Shown: positions 11,601-25,341 of the stretch, in pieces | Numbering within the stretch: the stretch's first letter is position 1 | Layout of the letters: every line of letters starts with the position of its first letter | Assembly (NCBI RefSeq): GCF_914767665.1 | Contig: NC_059508.1 | Span: forward strand, 23,807,501 to 23,871,500 | Source of the DNA: Harmonia axyridis | Lineage: Eukaryota; Arthropoda; Insecta; Coleoptera; Coccinellidae | DNA: 64,000 nucleotides | Reading direction: 5' to 3' | Position numbers and translations under genes: made by a program | Notes under the pieces: model-generated | Database searches by the model: none | Told to the model about the DNA's origin: nothing | The model's input: the letters and a program-made list of their open reading frames with translations, nothing else

Positions 11601-14600
11601 TGGTTACAGCAGCAATTGACCTTACCACGTGGGAGATTATAGCTACCTGCGTGACATCCGAGTCCAAGAAAATCAACAATGTGGAACGGCTTACTTGGAT
11701 AATTGTTCATTAAACAAAAAGAATTGAATAAGAACAGTCCCTTATACCAAAGTGGATTCCTTAGACACGTGTGTCAAGCTTTCGTCCCTGTGCAATACGA
11801 TGAGAAGTGTTAGAATGAGAAACATTGAAGGAAATAACAAACAAATGAAATCAACAACAGAAGTCAGTCGTGCATTTGTGGTTACAGCAGCAATTGACCT
11901 TACCACGTTACAGATTATAGATACCTGCGTGTCATCCGAGTCCAAGAAAATCAACAATGTGTAATGGCTTACTTGGATAATTGATCATCATACAGAAAGA
12001 AGGGAATAAGAACAGTCCCTTATACCAATGTGGTTTCCATAGACACGTGTGTCAAGCTTTCGTCCCTGTGCAATACGATGAGAAGTGTTAGAATGAGTAA
12101 CATTGAAGGAAATTACAAACAAATGAAATCAACAACAGAAGTCAGCCGTCCAATTGTGGTTACAGCAGCAATTGACCTTATCACGTGGGAGTATAGCTAC
12201 CCGCGTGTCATCCGAGTCCAAGAAAATCAACAATGTGGAATGGCCTACTTGGATAATTGTTCATTAAACAAAAAGAAGGGAATAAGAACAGTCCCTTATA
12301 CCAAAGTGGTTTCCTTAGACACCTGCGTCAAGCTTTCGTTCCTGTGCAATACGATGAAAAGTGTTAGAATGAGATACATAGAAGGAAATAACAAACAAAT
12401 GAAATCAACAACAGAAGTCAGTCGTGCATTTGTGGTTACAGCAGCAATTGACCTTACCACGTGGGAGATTATAGCTACCTGCGTGACATCCGAGTCCAAG
12501 AAAATCAACAATGTGGAATGGCTTACTTGGATAATTGTTCATTAAACAAAACGAAGGGAATAAGAACAGTCCCTTATACCAAAGTGGTTTCCTCAGACAC
12601 GCGTGTCAAGCTTTCGTCCCTGTGCAATACGACGAAAAGTGTTAGAATGAGAAACATTGAAGGAAATAACAAACAAATGAAATCAACATTAGAAGTCAGT
12701 CGTGCATTTGTGGTTACAGCAGCAATTGACCTTACCACGTGGGAGATTATAGCTACCTGCGTGACATCCGAGTCCAAGATAATCAACAATGTGGAATGGC
12801 TTACTTGGATAATTGTTCATTAAACAAAAAGAAGGGAATAAGAACAGTCCCTTATACCAAAGTGGTTTCCTTAGACACCTGTGTCAAGCTTTCGTTCCTG
12901 GGCAATACGATGAAAAGTGTTAGAATGAGAAACATAGAAGGAAATAACAAACAAATGAAATCAACAACAGAAGTCAGTCGTGCATTTGTGGTTACAGCAG
13001 CAATTGACCTTACCACGTGGGAGATTATAGCTACCTGCGTGACATCCGAGTCCAAGAAAATCAACAATGTGGAATGGCTTACTTGGATAATTGTTCATTA
13101 AACAAAACGAAGGGAATACGAACAGTCCCTTATACCAAAGTGGTTTCCTTAGACACGCGTGTCAAGCTTTCGTCCCTGTGCAATACGATGAAAAGTGTTA
13201 GAAGGAAATAACAAACAAATGAAATCAACAACAGAAGTCAGTCGTGCATTTGTGGTTACAGCAGCAATTGACCTTACCACGTGGGAGATTATAGGTACCT
13301 GCGTGACATTCGAGTCCAAGAAAATCAACAATGTGGAATTGCTTACTTGGATAATTGTTGATTGAACAAAAAGAAGGGAATAAGAACAGTCCCTTATACC
13401 AAAGTGGTTTCCTTAGACACGTGTGTCAAGCTTTCGTCCCTGTGCAATACGATGAGAAGTGTTAGAATGAGAAACATTGAAGGAAATAACAAACAAATGA
13501 AATCAACAACAGAAGTCAGTCGTGCATTTGTGGTTACAGCAGCAATTGACCTTACCACGTGGGAGATTATAGCTACCTGCGTGACATCCGAGTCCAAGAA
13601 AATCAACAATGTGGAATGGCTTACTTGGATAATTGTTCATTAAACAAAAAGAAGGGAATAAGAACAGTCCCTTATACCAAAGTGGTTTCCTTAGACACCT
13701 GTGTCAAGCTTTCGTTCCTGTGCAATACGATGAAAAGTGTTAGAATGAGAAACATAGAAGGAAATAACAAACAAATGAAATCAACAACAGAAGTCAGTCG
13801 TGCATTTGTGGTTACAGCAGCAATTGACCTTACCACGTGGGAGATTATAGCTACCTGCGTGACATCCGAGTCCAAGAAAATCAACAATGTGGAATGGCTC
13901 ACTTGGATAATTGTTCATTAAACAAAACGAAGGGAATACGAACAGTCCCTTATACCAAAGTGGTTTCCTTAGACACGCGTGTCAAGCTTTCGTCCCTGTG
14001 CAATACGATGAAAAGTGTTAGAATGAGAAACATAGAAGGAAATAACAAACAAATGAAATCAACAACAGAAGTCAGTCGTGCATTTGTGGTTACAGCAGCA
14101 ATTGACCTTACCACGTGGGAGATTATAGGTACCTGCGTGACATTCGAGTCCAAGAAAATCAACAATGTGGAATTGCTTACTTGGATAATTGTTGATTGAA
14201 CAAAAAGAAGGGAATAAGAACAGTCCCTTATACCAAAGTGGTTTCCTTAGACACGTGTGTCAAGCTTTCGTCCCTGTGCAATACGATGAGAAGTGTTAGA
14301 ATGAGAAACATTGAAGGAAATAACAAACAAATGAAATCAACAACAGAAGTCAGTCGTGCATTTGTGGTTACAGCAGCAATTGACCTTACCACGTAAAAGA
14401 TAATAGCTACCTGCGTGTCATCCGAGTCCAAGAAAATCAACAATGTGGAATGGCTTACTTGGATAATTGTTCATTAAACAAAACGAAGGGAATAAGAACA
14501 GTCCCTTATACCAAAGTGGTTTCCTTAGACACGCGTGTCAAGCTTTCGTCTCTGTGCAATACGATGAAAAGTGTTAGAATGAGAAACATTGAAGAAAATA

Positions 14601-14759
14601 ACAAACGAATGAAATCAACAACAGAAGTCAGTCGTGCATTTGTGGTTACAGCAGCAATTGACCTTACCACGTGGGAGATTACAGCTACCTGCGTGACATC
14701 CGAGCCCAAGAAATTGAACAATGTGGAACGGCTTACTTGGATAAATGTTCATTAAACAA

Positions 14760-17700
14760 AAAGAAGGGAATAAGAACAGTCCCTTATACCAAAGTGGTTT
14801 CCTTAGACACGTGTGTCAAGCTCTCGTCCCTGTGCAATACGATGAAAAGTGTTAGAATGAGAAACATTGAAGAAAATAACAAACGAATGAAATCAACAAC
14901 AGAAGTCAGTCGTGCATTTGTGGTTACAGCAGCAATTGACCTTACCACGTGGGAGATTATAGCTACCTGCGTGACATCCGAGTCCAAGAAAATCAACAAT
15001 GTGGAACGGCTTACTTGGATAATTGTTCATTAAACAAAAAGAATTGAATAAGAACAGTCCCTTATACCAAAGTGGTTTCCTTAGACACGTGTGTCAAGCT
15101 TTCGTCCCTGTGCAATACGATGAAAAGTGTTAGAATGAGAAACATTGAAGGAAATAACAAACAAATGAAATCAACAACAGAAGTCAGTCGTGCATTTGTG
15201 GTTACAGCAGCAATTGACCTTACCACGTTACAGATTATAGATACCTGCGTGTCATCCGAGTCCAAGAAAATCAACAATGTGGAATGGCTTACTTGTATAA
15301 TTGATCATCATACAGAAAGAAGGGAATAAGAACAGTCCCTTATACCAATGTGGTTTCCATAGACACGTGTGTCAAGCTTTCGTCCCTGTGCAATACGATG
15401 AGAAGTGTTAGAATGAGTAACATTGAAGGAAATTACAAACAAATGAAATCAACAACAGAAGTCAGCCGTCCAATTGTGGTTACAGCAGCAATTGACCTTA
15501 CCACGTGGGAGTATAGCTACCTGCGTGTCATCCGAGTCCAAGAAAATCAACAATGTGGAATGGCCTACTTGGATAATTGTTCATTAAACAAAAAGAAGGG
15601 AATAAGAACAGTCCCTTATACCAAAGTGGTTTCCTTAGACACCTGCGTCAAGCTTTCGTTCCTGTGCAATACGATGAAAAGTGTTAGAATGAGAAACATA
15701 GAAGAAAATAACAAACAAATGAAATCAACAACAGAAGTCAGTCGTGCATTTGTGGTTACAGCAGCAATTGACCTTACCACGTGGGAGATTATAGCTACCT
15801 GCGTGACATCCGAGTCCAAGAAAATCAACAATGTGGAATGGCTTACTTGGATAATTGTTCATTAAACAAAACGAAGGGAATAAGAACAGTCCCTTATACC
15901 AAAGTGGTTTCCTTAGACCCGCGTGTCAAGCTTTCGTCCCTGTGCAATACGACGAAAAGTGTTAGAATGAGAAACATTGAAGGAAATAACAAACAAATGA
16001 AATCAACATTAGAAGTCAGTCGTGCATTTGTGGTTACAGCAGCAATTGACCTTACCACGTGGGAGATTATAGCTACCTGCGTGACATCCGAGTCCAAGAT
16101 AATCAACAATGTGGAATGGCTTACTTGGATAATTGTTCATTAAACAAAAAGAAGGGAATAAGAACAGTCCCTTATACCAAAGTGGTTTCCTTAGACACCT
16201 GTGTCAAGCTTTCGTTCCTGTGCAATACGATGAAAAGTGTTAGAATGAGAAACATAGAAGGAAATAACAAACAAATGAAATCAAGAACAGAAGTCAGTCG
16301 TGCATTTGTGGTTACAGCAGCAATTGACCTTACCACGTGGGAGATTATAGCTACCTGCGTGACATCCGAGTCCAAGAAAATCAACAATGTGGAATGGCTT
16401 ACTTGGATAATTGTTCATTAAACAAAACGAAGGGAATAAGAACAGTCCCTTATACCAAAGTGGTTTCCTTAGACACGCGTGTCAAGCTTTCGTCCCTGTG
16501 CAATACGATGAAAAGTGTTAGAATGAGAAACATAGAAGGAAATAACAAACAAATGAAATCAACAACAGAAGTCAGTCGTGCATTTGTGGTTACAGCAGCA
16601 ATTGACCTTACCACGTGGGAGATTATAGCTACCTGCGTGACATTCGAGTCCAAGAAAATCAACAATGTGGAATTGCTTACTTGGATAATTGTTGATTGAA
16701 CAAAAAGAAGGGAATAAGAACAGTCCCTTATACCAAAGTGGTTTCCTTAGACACGTGTGTCAAGCTTTCGTCCCTGTGCAATACGATGAGAAGTGTTAGA
16801 ATGAGAAACATTGAAGGAAATAACAAACAAATAAAATCAACATTAGAAGTCAGTCGTGCATTTGTGGTTACAGCAGCAATTGACCTTACCACGTGGGAGA
16901 TTATAGCTACCCGCGTGTCATCCGAGTCCAAGAAAATCAACAATGTGGAATGGCCTACTTGGATAATTGTTCATTAAACAAAAAGAAGGGAATAAGAACA
17001 GTCCCTTATACCAAAGTGGTTTCCTTAGACACCTGCGTCAAGCTTTCGTTCCTGTGCAATACGATGAAAAGTGTTAGAATGAGAAACATAGAAGAAAATA
17101 ACAAACAAATGAAATCAACAACAGAAGTCAGTCGTGCATTTGTGGTTACAGCAGCAATTGACCTTACCACGTGGTAGATTATAGCTACCTGCGTGACATC
17201 CGAGTCCAAGAAAATCAACAATGTGGAATGGCTTACTTGGATAATTGTTCATTAAACAAAACGAAGGGAATAAGAACAGTCCCTTATACCAAAGTGGTTT
17301 CCTTAGACACGCGTGTCAAGCTTTCGTCCCTGTGCAATACGACGAAAAGTGTTAGAATGAGAAACATTGAAGGAAATAACAAACAAATGAAATCAAGAAC
17401 AGAAGTCAGTCGTGCATTTGTGGTTACAGCAGCAATTGACCTTACCACGTGGGAGATTATAGCTACCTGCGTGACATCCGAGTCCAAGAAAATCAACAAT
17501 GTGGAATGGCTTACTTGGATAATTGTTCATTAAACAAAACGAAGGGAATAAGAACAGTCCCTTATACCAAAGTGGTTTCCTTAGACACGCGTGTCAAGCT
17601 TTCGTCCCTGTGCAATACGATGAAAAGTGTTAGAATGAGAAACATAGAAGGAAATAACAAACAAATGAAATCAACAACAGAAGTCAGTCGTGCATTTGTG

Positions 17701-20700
17701 GTTACAGCAGCAATTGACCTTACCACGTGGGAGATTATAGCTACCTGCGTGACATTCGAGTCCAAGAAAATCAACAATGTGGAATTGCTTACTTGGATAA
17801 TTGTTGATTGAACAAAAAGAAGGGAATAAGGACAGTCCCTTATACCAAAGTGGTTTCCTTAGACACGTGTGTCAAGCTTTCGTCCCTGTGCAATACGATG
17901 AGAAGTGTTAGAATGAGAAACATTGAAGGAAATAACAAACAAATAAAATCAACATTAGAAGTCAGTCGTGCATTTGTGGTTACAGCAGCAATTGACCTTA
18001 CCACGTGGGAGATTATAGCTACCTGCGTGACATCCGAGTCCAAGATAATCAACAATGTGGAATGGCTTACTTGGATAATTGTTCATTAAACAAAAAGAAG
18101 GGAATAAGAACAGTCCCTTATACCAAAGTGGTTTCCTCAGACACCTGTGTCAAGCTTTCGTTCCTGTGCAATACGATGAAAAGTGTTAGAATGAGAAACA
18201 TAGAAGGAAATAACAAACAAATGAAATCAACAACAGAAGTCAGTCGTGCATTTGTGGTTACAGCAGCAATTGACCTCACCACGTGGGAGATTATAGCTAC
18301 CTGCGTGACATCCGAGTCCAAGAAAATCAACAATGTGGAATGGCTTACTTGGATAATTGTTCATTAAACATAAAGGAGGGAATGAGAACAGTCCCTTATA
18401 CCAAAGTGGTTTCCTTAGACACGCGTGTCAAGCTTTCGTCCCTGTGCAATACGATGAAAAGTGTTAAAATGAGAAACATTGAAGGAAATAACAAACAAAT
18501 GAAATCAACATTAGAAGTCATTCGTGCATTTGTGGTTACAGCAGCAATTGACCTTACCACGTGGGAGATTATAGCTACCTGCGTGACATCCGAGTCCAAG
18601 ATAATCAACAATGTGGAATGGCTTACTTGGATAATTGTTCATTAAACAAAAAGAAGGGAATAAGAACAGTCCCTTATACCAAAGTGGTTTCCTTAGACAC
18701 CTGCGTCAAGCTTTCGTTCCTGTGCAATACGATGAAAAGTGTTAGAATGAGAAACATAGAAGGAAATAACAAACAAATGAAATCAACAACAGAAGTCAGT
18801 CGTGCATTTGTGGTTACAGCAGCAATTGACCTTACCACGTGGGAGATTATAGCTACCTGCGTGACATCCGAGTCCAAGAAAATCAACAATGTGGAATGGC
18901 TTACTTGGATAATTGTTCATTAAACAAAACGAAGGGAATAAGAACAGTCCCTTATACCAAAGTGGTTTCCTCAGACACGCGTGTCAAGCTTTCGTCCCTG
19001 TGCAATACGACGAAAAGTGTTAGAATGAGAAACATTGAAGGAAATAACAAACAAATGAAATCAACATTAGAAGTCAGTCGTGCATTTGTGGTTACAGCAG
19101 CAATTGACCTTACCACGTGGGAGATTATAGCTACCTGCGTGACATCCGAGTCCAAGATAATCAACAATGTGGAATGGCTTACTTGGATAATTGTTCATTA
19201 AACAAAAAGAAGGGAATAAGAACAGTCATTTATACCAAAGTGGTTTCCTTAGACACTTGTGTCAAGCTTTCGTTCCTGTGCAATACGATGAAAAGTGTTA
19301 GAATGAGAAACATAGAAGGAAATAACAAACAAATGAAATCAACAACAGAAGTCAGTCGTGCATTTGTGGTTACAGCAGCAATTGACCTTACCACGTGGGA
19401 GATTATAGCTACCTGCGTGACATCCGAGTCCAAGAAAATCAACAATGTGGAATGGCTTACTTGGATAATTGTTCATTAAACAAAACGAAGGGAATACGAA
19501 CAGTCCCTTATACCAAAGTGGTTTCCTTAGACACGCGTGTCAAGCTTTCGTCCCTGTGCAATACGATGAAAAGTGTTAGAATGAGAAACATAGAAGGAAA
19601 TAACAAACAAATGAAATTAACAACAGAAGTCAGTCGTGCATTTGTGGTTACAGCAGCAATTGACCTTACCACGTGGGAGATTATAGGTACCTGCGTGACA
19701 TTCGAGTCCAAGAAAATCAACAATGTGGAATTGCTTACTTGGATAATTGTTGATTGAACAAAAAGAAGGGAATAAGAACAGTCCCTTATACCAAAGTGGT
19801 TTCCTTAGACACGTGTGTCAAGCTTTCGTCCCTGTGCAATACGATGAGAAGTGTTAGAATGAGAAACATTGAAGGAAATAACAAACAAATGAAATCAACA
19901 ACAGAAGTCAGTCGTGCATTTGTGGATACAGCAGCAATCGACCTTACCACGTAAAAGATAATAGCTACCTGCGTGTCATCCGAGTCCAAGAAAATCAACA
20001 ATGTGGAATGGCTTACTTGGATAATTGTTCATTAAACAAAACGAAGGGAATAAGAACAGTCCCTTATACCAAAGTGGTTTCCTTAGACACGCGTGTCAAG
20101 CTTTCGTCCCTGTGCAATACGATGAAAAGTGTTAGAATGAGAAACATAGAAGGAAATAACAAACAAATGAAATCAACAACAGAAGTCAGTCGTGCATTTG
20201 TGGTTACAGCAGCAATTGACCTTACCACGTGGGAGATTATAGCTACCTGCGTGACATTCGAGTCCAAGAAAATCAACAATGTGGAATTGCTTACTTGGAT
20301 AATTGTTGATTGAACAAAAAGAAGGGAATAAGAACAGTCCCTTATACCAAAGTGGTTTCCTTAGACACGTGTGTCAAGCTCTCGTCCCCGTGCAATACGA
20401 TGAAAAGTGTTAGAATGAGAAACATTGAAGAAAATAACAAACGAATGAAATCAACAACAGAAGTCAGTCGTGCATTTGTGGTTACAGCAGCAATTGACCT
20501 TACCACGTGGGAGATTATAGCTACCTGCGTGACATCCGAGTCCAAGAAAATCAACAATGTGGAACAACTTACTTGGATAATTGTTCATTAAACAAAAAGA
20601 ATTGAATAAGAACAGTCCCTTATACCAAAGTGGTTTCCTTAGACACGTGTGTCAAGCTTTCGTCCCTGTGCAATACGATGAAAAGTGTTAGAATGAGAAA

Positions 20701-23640
20701 CATTGAAGGAAATAACAAACAAATGAAATCAACAACAGAAGTCAGTCGTGCATTTGTGGTTACAGCAGCAATTGACCTTACCACGTTACAGATTATAGAT
20801 ACCTGCGTGTCATCCGAGTCCAAGAAAATCAACAATGTGGAATGGCTTACTTGGATAATTGATCATCATACAGAAAGAAGGGAATAAGAACAGTCCCTTA
20901 TACCAATGTGGTTTCCATAGACACGTGTGTCAAGCTTTCGTCCCTGTGCAATACGATGAGAAGTGTTAGAATGAGTAACATTGAAGGAAATTACAAACAA
21001 ATGAAATCAACAACAGAAGTCAGCCGTCCAATTGTGGTTACAGCAGCAATTGACCTTACCACGTGGGAGTATAGCTACCCGCGTGTCATCCGAGTCCAAG
21101 AAAATCAACAATGTGGAATGGCCTACTTGGATAATTGTTCATTAAACAAAAAGAAGGGAATAAGAACAGTCCCTTATACCAAAGTGGTTTCCTTAGACAC
21201 CTGCGTCAAGCTTTCGTTCCTGTGCAATACGATGAAAAGTGTTAGAATGAGAAACATAGAAGAAAATAACAAACAAATGAAATCAACAACAGAAGTCAGT
21301 CGTGCATTTGTGGTTACAGCAGCAATTGACCTTACCACGTGGGAGATTATAGCTACCTGCGTGACATCCGAGTCCAAGAAAATCAACAATGTGGAATGGC
21401 TTACTTGGATAATTGTTCATTAAACAAAACGAAGGGAATAAGAACAGTCCCTTATACCAAAGTGGTTTCCTTAGACACGCGTGTCAAGCTTTCGTCCCTG
21501 TGCAATACGACGAAAAGTGTTAGAATGAGAAACATTGAAGGAAATAACAAACAAATGAAATCAACATTAGAAGTCAGTCGTGCATTTGTGGTTACAGCAG
21601 CAATTGACCTTACCACGTGGGAGATTATAGCTACCTGCGTGACATCCGAGTCCAAGATAATCAACAATGTGGAATGGCTTACTTGGATAATTGTTCATTA
21701 AACAAAAAGAAGGGAATAAGAACAGTCCCTTATACCAAAGTGGTTTCCTTAGACACCTGTGTCAAGCTTTCGTTCCTGTGCAATACGATGAAAAGTGTTA
21801 GAAAGAGAAACATAGAAGGAAATAACAAACAAATGAAATCAAGAACAGAAGTCAGTCGTGCATTTGTGGTTACAGCAGCAATTGACCTTACCACGTGGGA
21901 GATTATAGCTACCTGCGTGACATCCGAGTCCAAGAAAATCAACAATGTGGAATGGCTTACTTGGATAATTGTTCATTAAACAAAACGAAGGGAATAAGAA
22001 CAGTCCCTTATACCAAAGTGGTTTCCTTAGACACGCGTGTCAAGCTTTCGTCCCTGTGCAATACGATGAAAAGTGTTAGAATGAGAAACATAGAAGGAAA
22101 TAACAAACAAATGAAATCAACAACAGAAGTCAGTCGTGCATTTGTGGTTACAGCAGCAATTGACCTTACCACGTGGGAGATTATAGCTACCTGCGTGACA
22201 TTCGAGTCCAAGAAAATCAACAATGTGGAATTGCTTACTTGGATAATTGTTGATTGAACAAAAAGAAGGGAATAAGAACAGTCCCTTATACCAAAGTGGT
22301 TTCCTTAGACACGTGTGTCAAGCTTTCGTCCCTGTGCAATACGATGAGAAGTGTTAGAATGAGAAACATTGAAGAAAATAACAAACAAATAAAATCAACA
22401 TTAGAAGTCAGTCGTGCATTTGTGGTTACAGCAGCAATTGACCTTACCACGTGGGAGATTATAGCTACCTGCGTGACATCCGAGTCCAAGATAATCAACA
22501 ATGTGGAATGGCTTACTTGGATAATTGTTCATTAAACAAAAAGAAGGGAATAAGAACAGTCCCTTATACCAAAGTGGTTTCCTCAGACACCTGTGTCAAG
22601 CTTTCGTTCCTGTGCAATACGATGAAAAGTGTTAGAATGAGAAACATAGAAGGAAATAACAAACAAATGAAATCAACAACAGAAGTCAGTCGTGCATTTG
22701 TGGTTACAGCAGCAATTGACCTTACCACGTGGGAGATTATAGCTACCTGCGTGACATCCGAGTCCAAGAAAATCAACAATGTGGAATGGCTTACTTGGAT
22801 AATTGTTCATTAAACATAAAGAAGGGAATGAGAACAGTCCCTTATACCAAAGTGGTTTCCTTAGACACGCGTGTCAAGCTTTCGTCCCTGTGCAATACGA
22901 TGAAAAGTGTTAAAATGAGAAACATTGAAGGAAATAACAAACAAATGAAATCAACATTAGAAGTCATTCGTGCATTTGTGGTTACAGCAGCAATTGACCT
23001 TACCACGTGGGAGATTATAGCTACCTGCGTGACATCCGAGTCCAAGATAATCAACAATGTGGAATGGCTTATTTGGATAATTGTTCATTAAACAAAAAGA
23101 AGGGAATAAGAACAGTCCCTTATACCAAAGTGGTTTACTTAGACACCTGTGTCAAGCTTTCGTTCTTGTGCAATACGATGAAAAGTGTTAGAATGAGAAA
23201 CATAGAAGGAAATAACAAACAAATGAAATCAACAACAGAAGTCAGTCGTGCATTTGTGGTTACAGCAGCAATTGACCTTACCACGTGGGAGATTATAGCT
23301 ACCTGTGTGACATCCGAGTCCAAGAAAATCAACAATGTGGAATGGCTTACTTGGATAATTGTTCATTAAACAAAACGAAGGGAATAAGAACAGTCCCTTA
23401 TACCAAAGTGGTTTCCTTAGACACGCGTGTCAAGCTTTCGTCCCTGTGCAATACGATGAAAAGTGTTAGAATTAGAAACATAGAAGGAAATAACAAACAA
23501 ATGAAACCAACAACAGAAGTCAGTCGTGCATTTGTGGTTACAGCAGCAATTGACCTTACCACGTGGGAGATTATAGCTACCTGCGTGACATTCGAGTCCA
23601 AGAAAATCAACAATGTGGAATTGCTTACTTGGATAATTGT
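14760..23640 (+). repeat. Higher-order duplication, 20- and 16-monomer offsets
   Basis: Monomer variants from about 14760 to 16940 recur at 20318-22500 with a constant offset of 5558 bp (20 monomers less 2 bp). Variants from 17808 to about 19200 recur at 22254-23640 with an offset of 4446 bp (16 monomers less 2 bp). The first copy therefore holds four extra monomers (about 16696-17808, 1112 bp) that look like an internal tandem duplication. Confidence 0.85.
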
Positions 23641-25341
23641 TGATTGAACAAAAAGAAGGGAATAAGAACAGTCCCTTATACCAAAGTGGTTTCCTTAGAC
23701 ACGTGTGTCAAGCTTTCGTCCCTGTGCAATACGATGAGAAGTGTTAGAATGAGAAACATTGAAGGAAATAACAAACAAATGAAATCAACATTAGAAGTCA
23801 GTCGTGCATTTGTGGTTACAGCAGCAATTGACCTTACCACGTGGGAGATTATAGCTACCTTCGTGACATCCGAGTCCAAGATAATCAACAATGTGGAATG
23901 GCCTACTTGGATAATTGTTGATTAAACAAAAAAAGAGAATAAGAACAGTCCCTTATACCAAAGTGGTTTCCTTAGACACGTGTGTCAAGCTTTCGTCCCT
24001 GTGCAATACGATGAAAAGTGTTAGAATGAGAAACATAGAAGGAAATAACAAACAAATGAAATCAACAACAGAAGTCAGTCGTGCATTTGTGGTTACAGCA
24101 GCAATTGACCTTACCACGTGGGAGATTATAGCTACCTGCGTGACATCCGAGTCCAAGAAAATCAACAATGTGGAATGGCTTACTTGGATAATTGTTCATT
24201 AAACAAAAAGAAGGGAATGAGAACAGTCCCTTATACCAAAGTGGTTTCCTTAGACACGCGTGTCAAGCTTTCGTCCCTGTGCAATACGATGAAAAGTGTT
24301 AAAATGAGAAACATTGAAGGAAATAACAAACAAATGAAATCAACAACAGAAGTCAGTCGTGCATTTGTGGTTACAGCAGCAATTGACCTTACCACGTGGG
24401 AGATTATAGCTACCTGCGTGACATTCGAGTCCAAGAAAATCAACAATGCGGAATTGCTTACTTGGATAATTGTTGATTGAACAAAAAGAAGGGAATAAGA
24501 ACAGTCCCTTATACCAAAGTGGTTTCCTTAGACACGTGTGTCAAGCTTTCGTCCCTGTGCAATACGATGAGAAGTGTTAGAATGAGAAACATTGAAGGAA
24601 ATAACAAACAAATGAAATCAACATTAGAAGTCAGTCGTGCATTTGTGGTTACAGCAGCAATTGACCTTACCACGTGGGAGATTATAGCTACCTTCGTGAC
24701 ATCCGAGTCCAAGATAATCAACAATGTGGAATGGCCTACTTGGATAATTGTTGATTAAACAAAAAAAGAGAATAAGAACAGTCCCTTATACCAAAGTGGT
24801 TTCCTTAGACACGTGTGTCAAGCTTTCGTCCCTGTGCAATACGATGAAAAGTGTTAGAATGAGAAACATAGAAGGAAATAACAAACAAATGAAATCAACA
24901 ACAGAAGTCAGTCGTGCATTTGTGGTTACAGCAGCAATTGACCTTACCACGTGGGAGATTATAGCTACCTGCGTGACATTCGAGTCCAAGAAAATCAACA
25001 ATGTGGAATGGCTTACTTGGATAATTGTTGATTGAACAAAAAGAAGGGAATAAAAACAGTCCCTTATACCAAAGTGGTTTCCTTAGACACGCGTGTCAAG
25101 CTTTCGTCCCTGTGCAATACGATGAAAAGTGTTAGAATGAGAAACATAGAAGGAAATAACAAACAAATGAAATCAACAACAGAAGTCAGTCGTGCATTTG
25201 TGGTTACAGCAGCAATTGACCTTACCACGTGGGAGATTATAGCTACCTGCGTGACATTCGAGTCCAAGAAAATCAACAATGTGGAATTGCTTACTTGGAT
25301 AATTGTTGATTGAACAAAAAGAAGGGAATAAGAACAGTCCC

